A DNA stretch of 64,000 nt from Verrucomicrobiota bacterium (GCA_028872915.1 JAGWNY010000001.1:62001-126000); one strand, 5' to 3'; counted from the first letter of the stretch, positions 44,832 to 54,679 are shown. Translations and numbers: made by a program. The notes: generated from the sequence alone by a model not told the origin.

Positions 44832-46076
44832 CTAAAAATGATACTCCACGGACGCCGCCAGGGCGTTGCTGATGAAATCGTATTTGCCGTTGGCCGGCGC
44901 TGATAAACCGGAGGCGCCCGTCACCGTCCGCGTCGGTCCCCAGCCAAATTGATACGCCACGTCAAAATCAAACTTCCCGCCCTTGCGCCCGATTCCAACG
45001 CTGAAAAAATGCCGGTCCAAATCCGCCACCGCCGGCGTGTAGTTGGCATCCGGGACGGAATTTTCATTGAAGATGTAACCCGCGCTCACGTGCCAGCCAT
45101 TGTTCAAATAACGCGTCGCCCCCCACTCAAAATACCAACTGGATTGCCAGTCCAAAGTTACCGGAACGTCGGAAAGCGGCAGGGCCGGTGGCGGCGTTTG
45201 CTGATGAATCACCACCGTTCCCAAAGCGCTCCAATCGGCGTAGTCGGCGTCGAATTCAAAATTCCATTCGGGCGTCGGCCGATACGAAATGCCGAAAACA
45301 GCCTCCAGCGGAAATGAAAATTCCGCATTGGCCAGGCTCTCGCTGGCGGGCGGCGCGGCGCCTTCCGCCGCGGTATGCCCTTGCAGATTGACGGTCGTGG
45401 AACTGCGAAACGTCGCGCCGAGCGAAACGTTTTGCCACGGCTGCCACAGCAATCCCAGGTTATACCCCACCGCCCAGCCGTCGCCCTTGAATTCAAAATA
45501 ATCGCTGCCCGGCGACTCTGACAGCAGTCCCTGCTTCAAATTCGCATAGGCGTAATTGGCGGAGACTCCGCCGCCGATCGCCAGGTTCGGCGCCAATTTG
45601 ATGGCCATGACCGGATTAAAGGTCAGATACGTCAGCGAACTTCGCAAAGCCCCGGTCACCGTTCGGAATCCGGAGTCTTGCGGCCATTCCAGCCCAAGGC
45701 CAAACGGCGTATAGATGCCCAGGCCCAGGGTCACGGGGCAATTGCGGGCGCCGTAAGTATAATAGAGTTGGGGAACGGCGTGAAGCTGGTTCTCGTTGTC
45801 AATGGTCTTGCCCGTGCCGGACGCCGTGTAACTGGGGTCCAGGTCAATGCCGTAAATGCCCGTGCGCGCGTTGCCGCCGGAAAGCTGGGATATGCCGGCG
45901 GGGTTGTAATAAATCGCGGAAGGATTGTCCGCGGTGGCAACCACCGCCATGCCCCGCCCGACGGCGAACGCATCCAGGTCGGGCAAATCGAAGCCGGCTC
46001 CATAGGCCGTGATCGTCGCGCACGTCAAAAACGCGGCCGTCCAAATAAACAAAAAATATCCGGTGAATTTTCGCAT
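44832..46076 (-). CDS. FadL/OmpP1-type outer-membrane transporter
   Basis: A 414-residue barrel with a signal peptide (about residues 1-27) and the FadL N-terminal plug, GRGMAVVATADNPSAIYYNPAGISQL, whose NPAxI motif is diagnostic. Amphipathic strands follow, and the protein ends with SVEYHF (terminal Phe). FadL proteins take up long-chain fatty acids or other hydrophobic compounds across the outer membrane. The start is ATG 46076. The gene is last in a run after an SDR and an epimerase/dehydratase gene (17 bp apart), so lipid or aromatic substrate use is possible. Confidence 0.85.
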   Translation of the reverse strand: MRKFTGYFLFIWTAAFLTCATITAYGAGFDLPDLDAFAVGRGMAVVATADNPSAIYYNPAGISQLSGGNARTGIYGIDLDPSYTASGTGKTIDNENQLHAVPQLYYTYGARNCPVTLGLGIYTPFGLGLEWPQDSGFRTVTGALRSSLTYLTFNPVMAIKLAPNLAIGGGVSANYAYANLKQGLLSESPGSDYFEFKGDGWAVGYNLGLLWQPWQNVSLGATFRSSTTVNLQGHTAAEGAAPPASESLANAEFSFPLEAVFGISYRPTPEWNFEFDADYADWSALGTVVIHQQTPPPALPLSDVPVTLDWQSSWYFEWGATRYLNNGWHVSAGYIFNENSVPDANYTPAVADLDRHFFSVGIGRKGGKFDFDVAYQFGWGPTRTVTGASGLSAPANGKYDFISNALAASVEYHF

Positions 46077-46093
46077 GTTGTTTTTTTCAGGTT

Positions 46094-47014
46094 TCAACCG
46101 CAGGCGGACCGCAATGCCTGGGCGCTGCCATGGCGCGGTTTCCAGCCCGTGCTTTTGAGTTTGGCATTGCTGCCGGAAAAGTCCACCAGCATATCTTCCA
46201 CCCAGGAAGGATGCACCGGCGACCCAAAATACCGCCATCGAATTCCCGTGACCATCCGCGCCAGCCACAGCGGAACCGTCGGCACAAACTTTTTGCCAAC
46301 CATTTTCCACACGTCGCCCAACTGGATAAAGTCATCGGAAACAACGTTGAATGCGCCTGGCATATCGGTGCGAACGGCCTGGACGAAGGCCGCGGCCACG
46401 TCCTCTTCATGAACAAATTGGCGGCGCGGATTGCGCCCCAAAAAATTTATGGCGTTCTCGCGATAGCTTTGAACCACCGCCCGATTGCGCGGCCCGATGA
46501 TATAAATCGGACGGAGAAACGTCAGGATGGTTGAAGATCCCAAAATTTCCGCGAGGATTCGTTCGGCTTCCGCCTTCGCGTTCCAATAGTAAAAAGGCGA
46601 ATCGCCCTTTCCCAGCGGGAAATCCTCGGTAACGCCGGTTTTTCCGCGTGCCAGCATCGGATCATACACAGCCATGCTGCTGGCGTGGACAAAACGCCGC
46701 GCGTTGCCCGCCCGCGCCGCCTGCGCCACGTTCCGCGCCCCGTTCAAATTAATGTCATCGCGTTCAGCCGCGGACATTTTGGCGGGCCACAACACGATGC
46801 AAGCGGTGTGGACAATGACATCATGCCCGGCCATCAAGGCGGGCAATTGCGGCGAGCGAATGTCCATTTGAATGAACTTGGCCCTCGCCGGCCACGACTC
46901 GCCCGGCTCGGTCAGCGCCACGCCGGTGAGACCTTCCACTTCCGGCAAATCCATCAGCCGTTCCGCCAGGAGGCTGCCCAAATAACCGCTCGCGCCGGTT
47001 AAAAAGATGCGCAT
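46094..47014 (-). CDS. NAD(P)-dependent epimerase/dehydratase (extended SDR)
   Basis: This 306-residue protein has the Rossmann motif GASGYLG (7-13), an acidic adenosine-binding region (MDIRSP), Ser residues at 112-113 and the YxxxK pair Y143/K147 in FYYWNAKAEAE. A C-terminal substrate-binding domain follows. These features fit extended SDR enzymes such as 3-beta-hydroxysteroid or sugar epimerase/dehydratase relatives. The substrate is unknown. The upstream SDR ends 7 bp before this start and FadL follows 17 bp downstream, pointing to one operon that processes hydrophobic compounds (inference). The start is ATG 47014. Confidence 0.85.
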   Translation of the reverse strand: MRIFLTGASGYLGSLLAERLMDLPEVEGLTGVALTEPGESWPARAKFIQMDIRSPQLPALMAGHDVIVHTACIVLWPAKMSAAERDDINLNGARNVAQAARAGNARRFVHASSMAVYDPMLARGKTGVTEDFPLGKGDSPFYYWNAKAEAERILAEILGSSTILTFLRPIYIIGPRNRAVVQSYRENAINFLGRNPRRQFVHEEDVAAAFVQAVRTDMPGAFNVVSDDFIQLGDVWKMVGKKFVPTVPLWLARMVTGIRWRYFGSPVHPSWVEDMLVDFSGSNAKLKSTGWKPRHGSAQALRSACG

Positions 47015-47021
47015 AATTTTG

Positions 47022-47855
47022 TCAAGACTGTTGTTGTTTCTGCATCCGGACGACACGCTCAAAAAATTGGTTGGCGCCGGTTTTACGGATGGCCCATTCC
47101 CCCCCTCGCGGAAACAGCGCCGTGAAGGCAAACAACGGACGCACCGGAAAGGCGTTCACAATCACTTCGGGCAAGTCCCCTTCAATCGCCCGCATGACCG
47201 CGCGCGTCACCGCTTCCGGCGGCGATGTCCCCAGCAATGCCGGCGCCGTGCAACCGGTCCGTTCCTTCAGCTTCGCGTAAATGCCCGCCTCCACAAATCC
47301 CGGAACAATCACCGACGCGCTCACGCCAGTTCCCCGGTAGGTCGCCCGTAAGGATGACGTGAACGCGATCAACCCCGCTTTTGACGCCGCGTAAGGCTCT
47401 TGAAATGCCGGCCCCGCCTTTCCCGCCAGCGAAGATACATTCACGATGTGGCCGCGCCGGCGTTCGAGCATTCCTGGCAGCGCCAGCCGGCTCAAAATCA
47501 TCGGCGCTTCCAAATTGACGTTCAGCACGTCGCAAATGCTCTCCTCATTCAAGTCGTGATACTGCGATGTGAACTCAATCCCCGCGTTGTTGATCAAAAT
47601 GTCAATCGGTCCCAGGGTCCTTTCCACCCGCTGCAACAATTCACGTCTTCCTGCCGGCTCCCGAAGATCGGAAGAAATCGCAATCGCCCTGGCGCCGTTT
47701 TTTTCGATTTCCTGGCGCAATCCTTCCAAATTCACCCCGGGATGCGCCGCCAATGCCAGCTTGACTTTCAGTTTCGCCAAAGCGCGCGCCATGCCCGTCC
47801 CCAATCCGCCGGACGCGCCTGTCAGCAGCACCGTGTCCCCCGCTTTGATTTTCAT
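47022..47855 (-). CDS. Short-chain dehydrogenase/reductase
   Basis: This 277-residue protein is a classical SDR: TGASGGLG (12-19), NNAG (89-92), the catalytic Ser around 141 in VNVSSLAGKAG, and Y155/K159 in PYAASKAG. The C-terminal part (IRKTGANQFFERVVRMQ) is longer than usual and could bind a lipid or membrane. The start is ATG 47855; an AAGGAGG site lies about 6 bases upstream, the strongest ribosome site in this region. It opens the run with the epimerase gene and the FadL gene. NAD(P) oxidation of a secondary alcohol or ketone is expected. Confidence 0.88.
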   Translation of the reverse strand: MKIKAGDTVLLTGASGGLGTGMARALAKLKVKLALAAHPGVNLEGLRQEIEKNGARAIAISSDLREPAGRRELLQRVERTLGPIDILINNAGIEFTSQYHDLNEESICDVLNVNLEAPMILSRLALPGMLERRRGHIVNVSSLAGKAGPAFQEPYAASKAGLIAFTSSLRATYRGTGVSASVIVPGFVEAGIYAKLKERTGCTAPALLGTSPPEAVTRAVMRAIEGDLPEVIVNAFPVRPLFAFTALFPRGGEWAIRKTGANQFFERVVRMQKQQQS

Positions 47856-47939
47856 CCCGCCTCCTTTTATACGGGCTATTTCTTTTCTGCAATCGTTTTC
47901 ATCCCAAAATCGCTCGCGCGCGGGGCGCTGGGGCCTGTT

Positions 47940-47967
47940 AATATACCGCATTATCGCGCATCCTCAA
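47940..47967 (-). promoter_or_regulatory. Candidate promoter of the SDR-epimerase-FadL operon
   Basis: On the minus strand TTGAGG (47967-47962) and TATATT (47945-47940) are 16 bp apart, about 85 bp before the SDR start codon, in an AT-richer gap. Confidence 0.45.
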
Positions 47968-47982
47968 CAAAGTGGCCGGTTT

Positions 47983-48648
47983 TCATTCGCTCGCCCCTGG
48001 CCGGTTTTGACCGCTCGCTGACACTAGCCGGGCACGCAATGCTTTTATTACGAGCACGCAAGGCAAAATGGCAAAGATGATGATCGGATACCAAAGGCTG
48101 ATCATAAGCGTCCACCAGTTCTGCGCCTTGTCAACGCTATGGAATATTCGACTGAAGAAAATTCCGTAACCGATAAATACCGTTGCTGACGTTCGGTCGT
48201 TGTCAGCACAGCCTATCATATTTCCAGTATGGATCCCCGACCCGTATTTGATTCCGAAATGAACAAACCCGACACGGTTCGTAATTCTATCGTTGGGAGC
48301 GAAAGCGAAACTCGTATTAAGCTCGTAAGGGAAGTTTTGACTATAAACAACCAAATAACAACCAGACATATCTCTTACATAGCCCTTTTGAATGGCAAAA
48401 TGAACTCTGTTACCACCATCGTACAGATAAGTGAACATACCGGGGTGATTTTTGTCGCGCGATGGTTGCAGACTGTGCGCAATTGCAATCCCGCCGCGTC
48501 CAATCGAAATTGAGCACCAGTCATCTTGACCGGAACGAGTCTCAAAAGGTTCCGGATTGGCCATACGAACCCAGCAGTAAACGCCGATGGTCCCCAGCAA
48601 CAGGATTGCCGACGCAAATGTAAACCAAACAAGCAGCCTTTCTCTCAT
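47983..48648 (-). CDS. Membrane protein of unknown function next to the RHS gene
   Basis: A 221-residue protein with an N-terminal membrane helix (LLVWFTFASAILLLGTIGVYCWV), a ~130-residue soluble part with a few Cys, and a second helix near the C-terminus (PIIIFAILPCVLVIKALRARL). The layout resembles a broad planctomycete/verrucomicrobial family of two-helix proteins with a VRSYW-like first helix end, but lacks that family's zinc ribbon. Parts are clearly AT-richer than the surroundings: 48301-48360 has 21 G/C of 60. It directly follows the RHS gene in the same direction, the usual place for an immunity protein. Immunity is only a hypothesis. Confidence 0.6.
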   Translation of the reverse strand: MRERLLVWFTFASAILLLGTIGVYCWVRMANPEPFETRSGQDDWCSISIGRGGIAIAHSLQPSRDKNHPGMFTYLYDGGNRVHFAIQKGYVRDMSGCYLVVYSQNFPYELNTSFAFAPNDRITNRVGFVHFGIKYGSGIHTGNMIGCADNDRTSATVFIGYGIFFSRIFHSVDKAQNWWTLMISLWYPIIIFAILPCVLVIKALRARLVSASGQNRPGASE

Positions 48649-48655
48649 AGGTACA

Positions 48656-51600
48656 TTAAAATCCAAATTCTTTCCTGAGCGTTGCTCGTGATGCGGGCGT
48701 AACGACGAACGGGGTAAAAAGGTACGCTGATTTCCCTAAAAAACTCCCCTCGCTGATGTCACCAGTTGTGCCACCGCCGAAGAAATGCACGGCGTCATAG
48801 TTGCCGCCGGCGTTCCCCCAGATCCCTTCGTGGGCAAGAATATTTACCCAGGTTTGCGTGCCTACGTTCCTACTGGATTGCGCAGCGAATTCCTCGACCT
48901 TTTCGTCGCTGATCTGTATCAACCCGTGACCGTCCCGACTGGACTGGGTCCCGTACAACCGCCAAATAACCCGATTAACGTATCTGTGCTTGGGCGATCC
49001 AATCCATCCGCGAGTTCCTCCGCCACCGGCCTCGACATGGACTCTTACTCCCACGCTTCGTCCGGCAGGCGGGCTGTCGAACACCTTGGCCGACAATTCG
49101 GATTGCAACGTCGTTTGAACGGCATTCGCATTAAAACTTGGTGGCATACCGGCTGGATCAACGCTGAAATCCACGATTATTGACGCCGCAAACGAGATCG
49201 TATTAACAACTGCTCTCGCGGACGCCATCGCTTCCGCGCCGATAGCGCCAATGGAAATGGCATCGAATGAAGCACTGATATCCATCACCGTCAAGACCTC
49301 GCCAAGCTCATGCCCACCCGGATCGGCGTTGTTGGCGGGATTATCCTCCGTGAAAAGGTAGCGGTGGAGCGATAGCGGGTCCTCAGTATTCCCTTCAAAC
49401 GTGTCCCTTGTCCAAAACCGGCCTGTAACCGGATTCATGTAGCGGGCGCGGAGATAATAGAAGCCGATATTCGGATCGTATTGCTGGCCGGTGTAGAGAT
49501 AATCATTTGGCGTCGTGCCCGTGCTGGCAAGAAAATCCCCAAACGCATCGTACGTGTAGGTATCGGAAATCGTCCCGTTCGCGGCGGTGAGGAACCGTGT
49601 ATTGCCGTTCCCGTCGTATCCGTAAAAACTCGTCGCGCCGCCGGATTGCCGCTGGCTGATAAGGTTGAGGCCATAAGCGTAAAGGCGGCTTGGCGTGGAA
49701 CCAATCGTCGTCAATTCTTCCAAAACTTGCGCGTAACCGGATGGGTTGCGGTCATCAACAAGATAAAAGTTTGTCGTCGTGCCGACGACTTTCTCCACTC
49801 GATTCCCATCGCCGTCATAAACAAATTGGACGTTCGTCCCGCCAACCACGGCGTTGGTTAGACGGTTCTCGACGTCGTAAAAATAGCTGTTCCCCGCAGA
49901 ATTCGTCGTGCTGCCGTTGGCATCGTAGTTATCGGTGGTTAACTGGTTGTCCGTGTTGTAAGCGAATGATTGGTTGCCAACGCCACTCACCGTGGAAGTC
50001 CGATTCGTCCGATTGCCCACGGCGTCGTATTTGTAGCTGATACTGCCGCCGCCGGACGCAACAATGGTTTCGTTGGTCAGCCGATAGAGCGGGTCGTATT
50101 GCCATTGGTTCGTCCGGCTGACGCCATTGATCGTTTCAACGAGGTTGGTGCGGTTGCCCGCGGGCGCGAGTTGATAGACAAAATTCGCAAACGTGCCGGT
50201 GCCGGTAGTTGACGTTAAATTTGTCAGCCGGTTGAGCGAGTCGTAGCTGTACGAGTTGGTGACGCCATTGGGCAGAACCTCCGTTTGCAGGTTGCCCACG
50301 GCGTCGTAGCCGTAAATGGTCGAATCGTTGAACCGGTCAATGACGTTGGTCAGCCGCATGAGCGAATCGTAGTAATACGTCAGTTGCGCGCCGTTCGTGG
50401 TCGAGGAGGCGATCCCATACAGATTGCCAAAGCCGTCGTAGCTGTAGGTCAACGTTCCTTCGGGGCCGGCCTTTGTCTTCAGACGGCCCATGTCATCGTA
50501 GGTGTAGCGGGTCGTCCCGCTGGCGTCCACCATGTTTGTCCGCTGGCCGGCGGGCGAATAAGCAAAGGCAACGTGGCAGCCGGCGATGGACGTTTTGTTC
50601 ATCAATCGGTTCAGGGCATCATATTGATTGGTAACGACGACATCGTTGAAATTCGTTTCGCGGATGAGATTGCCCGCGGCGTCGTAACCGGATGTCGCCA
50701 CCTGATTGCCGGGGAGCGTTTCTTTTGTGCGCCGCCCCATACCGTCATATTGGAAGAAGTTGGTGCGGTTCAGAGCGTCAATCTGCTGGAGCATGTTCCC
50801 CACTTCATCATAAACGTAGCGCGTGACCATTTGCTGGCTTGTGCCAAAGGCGTTCGTCACCGCCGTTAACCGGCCCAGCGTGTCATAGCCGTATCGCGTG
50901 ACGATGTTCGCCTGATTCGTCACTGCAATGCGATTGCCGATGGCGTCGTATCCATAATTCTCATGCGTGCCGTCCGGATAAATCCTCTCGATTTGGCGGG
51001 CAAGGGCGTCATAAACGTAAATGTTGGTGTGATTGAGCGCGTCAATGACGGAGGATTGGTTGCCATCCGCGTCGTAGGTGAATTGCGTCACCTGATTCAA
51101 GGCGTTGGTCTGGGCAACGCGGTTGCCCGCCGCGTCGTAGGCATAATGGGCGGTCGCTATCGTGGATGAATAAGGCGGAAGAAGTCCGCCGCCGCCGTTG
51201 GGCGCGGCCGTCCGCGTTTGGGCCGTGGCCTGGCCCGCCAGATTATAAATCGTTCGGTTGACCTCGCCGTCGGCCTGGGCCGTTTCCAACAACTGGCCCG
51301 TGGGATTGTAAAAATAGGACGTGGCATTGCCGTCCCGGTCCACGGAGTTGGTCCGGTTGCCGTCCGCGTCATAGGCGTAGCTCTCGAACGTGCCGTCCGG
51401 GAACGTCTCGTTGGTCAGCAAACCGTCCGCGTCGTAGAAGAACTGGTTCGTCCGGCCCAGGTCGTCAATGGTTTGGGCTTGTTTGCCGATGGCGTCATAA
51501 ACGACCGAATTGGTGAAACCATCCGCGTCAATGGTCTGAATCACGCGATTGGCGGCATCGTAAACCCATCGCGTGACAACCGGGCCGGCGACGCGCAACC

Positions 51601-54277
51601 GGGTCTCGTTGGTTTTGTTGCCATTGCCGTCATAGGCGTAGCTGGTCTGGCTCAAGAGCTGCCCTTGGGCGTTCAACGCGCCCGTTCCGACGAGGTCGCC
51701 GAACGAATCGTATTGATTGGTGACGATCACCTCTTCCGGCAGGCCCAACGCATTGGTCACGCCGGTCTGGTCGCCCTTTGAATCGTAGCCGTGGCGCGCG
51801 ACGATGCCCACGGCATTGGTTGTGGCGAGCAAATTGCCATTGGCATCGTAGCCATTCGTTGTGCCATGGCCCAGGTTGTCAACGGAGACCAGCACTTCGC
51901 CAAATCCGTTGTAGGTGGCACTGGAAGATTGGCTCAGCGCGTTGGTCTGGCCGATCAAATGACCGTTCGAATCGTAGGAATAATACGTCGGCTGGGCGAT
52001 GGCGTTGGTCTCGGCAATCCGGTCTCCCTGCGAATCATAACCGTAACTCGTCACGCCCCCGTCGGCATTCTGCACGCTGGCCAACGCTCCGGCGGCGGTG
52101 AAGGTCTGGGTGGTCGGAAAACCGCTTCTGTCCGTGATGGTCTGCTCGTGGGTGACGGAGTCGTAGCCGTAGGTGATGGCACGCCCATAAGCGTCATATT
52201 GCCTGGATAAACGCCCTTCCGAATCGTATTCGTAGCGCGCGGAAACGATCCCGCGCGGGTCGGTTATGGACGTGACGTTGTGCGGGAAAACCGCATTGGT
52301 GTAGGCGTAGCCGGTGTTTTGATAAATTGCCGGGCTGCGCTGAATCAGTTGCGCGACATTGGTCAAATTCCCGCCGCCGTCATAGGAATACACCAGAACC
52401 GGCGAACCACTGGTGTTGATCGCAATCGGGTCATAAATGTCCGTAACGCGGTTGTTGCCGTCCCGCGTAAACTGAATTTGCCGCCCCGCGCTGCTGCTGA
52501 TGCCCGATAAACTGAAAGAAAGCGTGTTGCCATTGCGGTCCTTTTCCCAGGCAACGGTTCCATCCCCGTTGAAGCCATATTGTGTTCCGTCCGGCGCGGT
52601 AAACGTGAATTGCGAAAAATCCGGGTCGTAATTCTGTCCCGTGGGAAATGGCGTGCTGTCAAACCATGCCGCCGGCAACGATTGGTTCCAGCCGCTCAAC
52701 TGGTCGTCCATCCCCACCGTGTCTCCGTTGTAATCCGAGGGGTGTGCCACGCTCAACTGACCCTGGCCCAGCGGCGTGCAAACCAGGTGAACCCAATAGG
52801 AATTGTAACCGTCCGGCGTGGATGAGGAATTGATGGATGGACTGCCGCTCAAATCAAAATCCAATTGCGCCACGAAATAATACCTCGAACCGTCCGCCAG
52901 CGTCACCGTGACCAGATGTTGGACGGACGGGTTGATCGCATAGCTGATCCCGCTGCTCGTGCCATACCAGCCCGTCGCCAGGGAACCCGATTTCTCAATC
53001 TTGACGTTCTCGTAATCCAGCCTCCAATCGTTCCCAAAACCGCCGCTGGTGCCATACCGCGTGTCGTAGTCGCGGGTAACGGCGATGGGCAGGCCCGCCG
53101 ATGGAATTTGCAGGTCGTTCAACGTCATCGTCACCTGCCCCACGTTCGTGGGCCAGGCCACCGTGACGTTCACCGCGCTGGATGCCAGGCTGAAATTGTT
53201 CGGGTCCGTTGTCTGTGCCACGGCGGTTAGCGCCAAATTCCCCGATGAAACGTCCTTCCAATTCAAACTGAACGTGCTGCCATCGGAAGTGCTCCCCGCG
53301 CCAACAAACGTCGAATTGGCATAGAATAATAATTGGGTCACGCTCCCGCTGCCGCAACTGGCCGTGGCCTGCAACAGAAAGTTCGTGGGCACCGTATAGG
53401 TGGAACCGTCCGCCGGAGCCGTCATTGAGACCGAAAGCGTGGTGTTGTAGGCAATCGTCACCTGGCTGGAATTGGTGTATTGCCCGTCGCTGGCCGAAAG
53501 CTCCAATACATAGATGCCAGCCGCGCCGAAACTGGCCGTCGTGTTCGTTTGATGCGAATTGCCAAACGTCACCGCCCCCGGCCCGCTGATCTTCGTCCAA
53601 TTGGTGAACTGAACCCCGCCCCCCGTCAGCCCGTCATCCGTCACGTAGCCCTGCAATGTCGTCGAAGAACTGCCGATGTTCTGTTGCGGCCCGGCGTTGA
53701 CAACGGGCGGACTGTTGATGGAATACGTGGCGCCGGCCACCGCGCTGTCGTTGTAGCCGGCGGCAAAAGCCCTGGCCTTGAGGGTCGTGACGCCGGAAAC
53801 ATAAATGCTGCCCCCATTGTAAATGTAGGTGGACGACGTGGTGGGCGTGCTGCCGTCCGTCGTGTAATAAATCGCAGCGCCCGGCGTGCCGCACGTGACA
53901 ACGACGTTGGTGGCGGTGGCGTAGCTGCCGCCGCCGGGCGTGAAAACAGGCGTGGCAACCGTCGGCGTGCCAATCGGCGCGATGCCGGCGGCAAAGAAGG
54001 CCATGTCATTCGTCGGCTTGGGCAAATCAAACGTCACCTGGCCGACCGCGCCGGTGGTGAGGCGCGTCCATCCCGGAAGCGGAACGGTCAAATCCGGCGC
54101 GAAGAAAATAATTTGGGCGTTTGTGGACGCCGCGCCGCTCAACGTCAATTCCACCGTGTTGGTGGATGGAAACGTCGGAGGATTGATCATCAATTGCGCC
54201 CACAGTGAAAAGGGCACAGCCATGTAAATGGCGAAATAAACGCACAGAATCCGAGTGAACAAACCCAGCTTTTTCAT
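48656..54277 (-). CDS. Large RHS/YD-repeat surface protein
   Basis: A 1873-residue protein. Signal peptide (1-28), a CHB_HEX_C chitobiase-like domain (about 107-188, VTCGTPGAAIYYTTDGSTPT), a PKD-like domain (190-280) and an Ig-like bacterial domain (282-372). An RHS head and a long series of YD repeats (YDAAGNR, YDADGN, YDALGR types) follow to about 1560. The RHS core ends with RARYMNPVTGRFWTRDTFEG and DPGG at about 1655. The 218-residue tail after the core is variable, with a HEGIWG segment near residue 1816, a zinc-protease-like look but not HExxH. RHS shells enclose toxins or mediate contact. No PAAR or VgrG gene is near. Confidence 0.92.
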   Translation of the reverse strand: MKKLGLFTRILCVYFAIYMAVPFSLWAQLMINPPTFPSTNTVELTLSGAASTNAQIIFFAPDLTVPLPGWTRLTTGAVGQVTFDLPKPTNDMAFFAAGIAPIGTPTVATPVFTPGGGSYATATNVVVTCGTPGAAIYYTTDGSTPTTSSTYIYNGGSIYVSGVTTLKARAFAAGYNDSAVAGATYSINSPPVVNAGPQQNIGSSSTTLQGYVTDDGLTGGGVQFTNWTKISGPGAVTFGNSHQTNTTASFGAAGIYVLELSASDGQYTNSSQVTIAYNTTLSVSMTAPADGSTYTVPTNFLLQATASCGSGSVTQLLFYANSTFVGAGSTSDGSTFSLNWKDVSSGNLALTAVAQTTDPNNFSLASSAVNVTVAWPTNVGQVTMTLNDLQIPSAGLPIAVTRDYDTRYGTSGGFGNDWRLDYENVKIEKSGSLATGWYGTSSGISYAINPSVQHLVTVTLADGSRYYFVAQLDFDLSGSPSINSSSTPDGYNSYWVHLVCTPLGQGQLSVAHPSDYNGDTVGMDDQLSGWNQSLPAAWFDSTPFPTGQNYDPDFSQFTFTAPDGTQYGFNGDGTVAWEKDRNGNTLSFSLSGISSSAGRQIQFTRDGNNRVTDIYDPIAINTSGSPVLVYSYDGGGNLTNVAQLIQRSPAIYQNTGYAYTNAVFPHNVTSITDPRGIVSARYEYDSEGRLSRQYDAYGRAITYGYDSVTHEQTITDRSGFPTTQTFTAAGALASVQNADGGVTSYGYDSQGDRIAETNAIAQPTYYSYDSNGHLIGQTNALSQSSSATYNGFGEVLVSVDNLGHGTTNGYDANGNLLATTNAVGIVARHGYDSKGDQTGVTNALGLPEEVIVTNQYDSFGDLVGTGALNAQGQLLSQTSYAYDGNGNKTNETRLRVAGPVVTRWVYDAANRVIQTIDADGFTNSVVYDAIGKQAQTIDDLGRTNQFFYDADGLLTNETFPDGTFESYAYDADGNRTNSVDRDGNATSYFYNPTGQLLETAQADGEVNRTIYNLAGQATAQTRTAAPNGGGGLLPPYSSTIATAHYAYDAAGNRVAQTNALNQVTQFTYDADGNQSSVIDALNHTNIYVYDALARQIERIYPDGTHENYGYDAIGNRIAVTNQANIVTRYGYDTLGRLTAVTNAFGTSQQMVTRYVYDEVGNMLQQIDALNRTNFFQYDGMGRRTKETLPGNQVATSGYDAAGNLIRETNFNDVVVTNQYDALNRLMNKTSIAGCHVAFAYSPAGQRTNMVDASGTTRYTYDDMGRLKTKAGPEGTLTYSYDGFGNLYGIASSTTNGAQLTYYYDSLMRLTNVIDRFNDSTIYGYDAVGNLQTEVLPNGVTNSYSYDSLNRLTNLTSTTGTGTFANFVYQLAPAGNRTNLVETINGVSRTNQWQYDPLYRLTNETIVASGGGSISYKYDAVGNRTNRTSTVSGVGNQSFAYNTDNQLTTDNYDANGSTTNSAGNSYFYDVENRLTNAVVGGTNVQFVYDGDGNRVEKVVGTTTNFYLVDDRNPSGYAQVLEELTTIGSTPSRLYAYGLNLISQRQSGGATSFYGYDGNGNTRFLTAANGTISDTYTYDAFGDFLASTGTTPNDYLYTGQQYDPNIGFYYLRARYMNPVTGRFWTRDTFEGNTEDPLSLHRYLFTEDNPANNADPGGHELGEVLTVMDISASFDAISIGAIGAEAMASARAVVNTISFAASIIVDFSVDPAGMPPSFNANAVQTTLQSELSAKVFDSPPAGRSVGVRVHVEAGGGGTRGWIGSPKHRYVNRVIWRLYGTQSSRDGHGLIQISDEKVEEFAAQSSRNVGTQTWVNILAHEGIWGNAGGNYDAVHFFGGGTTGDISEGSFLGKSAYLFTPFVVTPASRATLRKEFGF

Positions 54278-54451
54278 TTTCGTTCTCCGGTTGTGGCTCC
54301 GTGAGCCGGTTTAACAGACGCATTCCACGAGTCCAGCTTTTTTCCGCAACTTTTCTGTGACAAAGGCTTCGGCGTCATTTTCAGCCTATGTCTGCCGTTG
54401 TCAACCCTTTTTCGCCATGAGTTCATAATTTCCCTCTGGCAGGTTACAGAA

Positions 54452-54679
54452 GTGGCAAAGAAAAATCTCCGATTCAACATCCGCATGTCGGAGGAACAGC
54501 GGGCCGAACTCGATGAATTGAGCCGCCAGCATGGACGGCGCTTGAGCAATCAGGTTGAGCACCTGATTACTTTGGGAAAAATGCTCGTCGAGTTTTGTGG
54601 TGGCAATGACAATTTGGAAGCGGCGCGCGAGCATTTGGCTGCTGCCAAAAAACTTTTGGCAAAAAGGAAGCGCGGTTGA
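54452..54679 (+). CDS. Ribbon-helix-helix regulator, orphan
   Basis: This 75-residue protein starts at GTG 54452, since the longer TTG frame at 54398 encodes non-conserved residues. It has KKNLRFNIRMSEEQRAELDELSRQHGRRLSNQVEHLI, matching an RHH DNA-binding domain: a beta-strand, then two helices. A second, helical half (LEAAREHLAAAKKLLAKRKRG) is Ala/Lys-rich and could dimerise. No toxin gene follows it, so it is an orphan RHH protein. It is divergent from the RHS gene across about 170 bp and could regulate it; this is only positional inference. Confidence 0.6.
   Translation: MAKKNLRFNIRMSEEQRAELDELSRQHGRRLSNQVEHLITLGKMLVEFCGGNDNLEAAREHLAAAKKLLAKRKRG

Noticed and set aside
49440..52450. Regular repeats that could suggest a CRISPR or satellite array
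   Set aside because: They are coding YD repeats of the RHS protein, with variable spacing and an uninterrupted reading frame.
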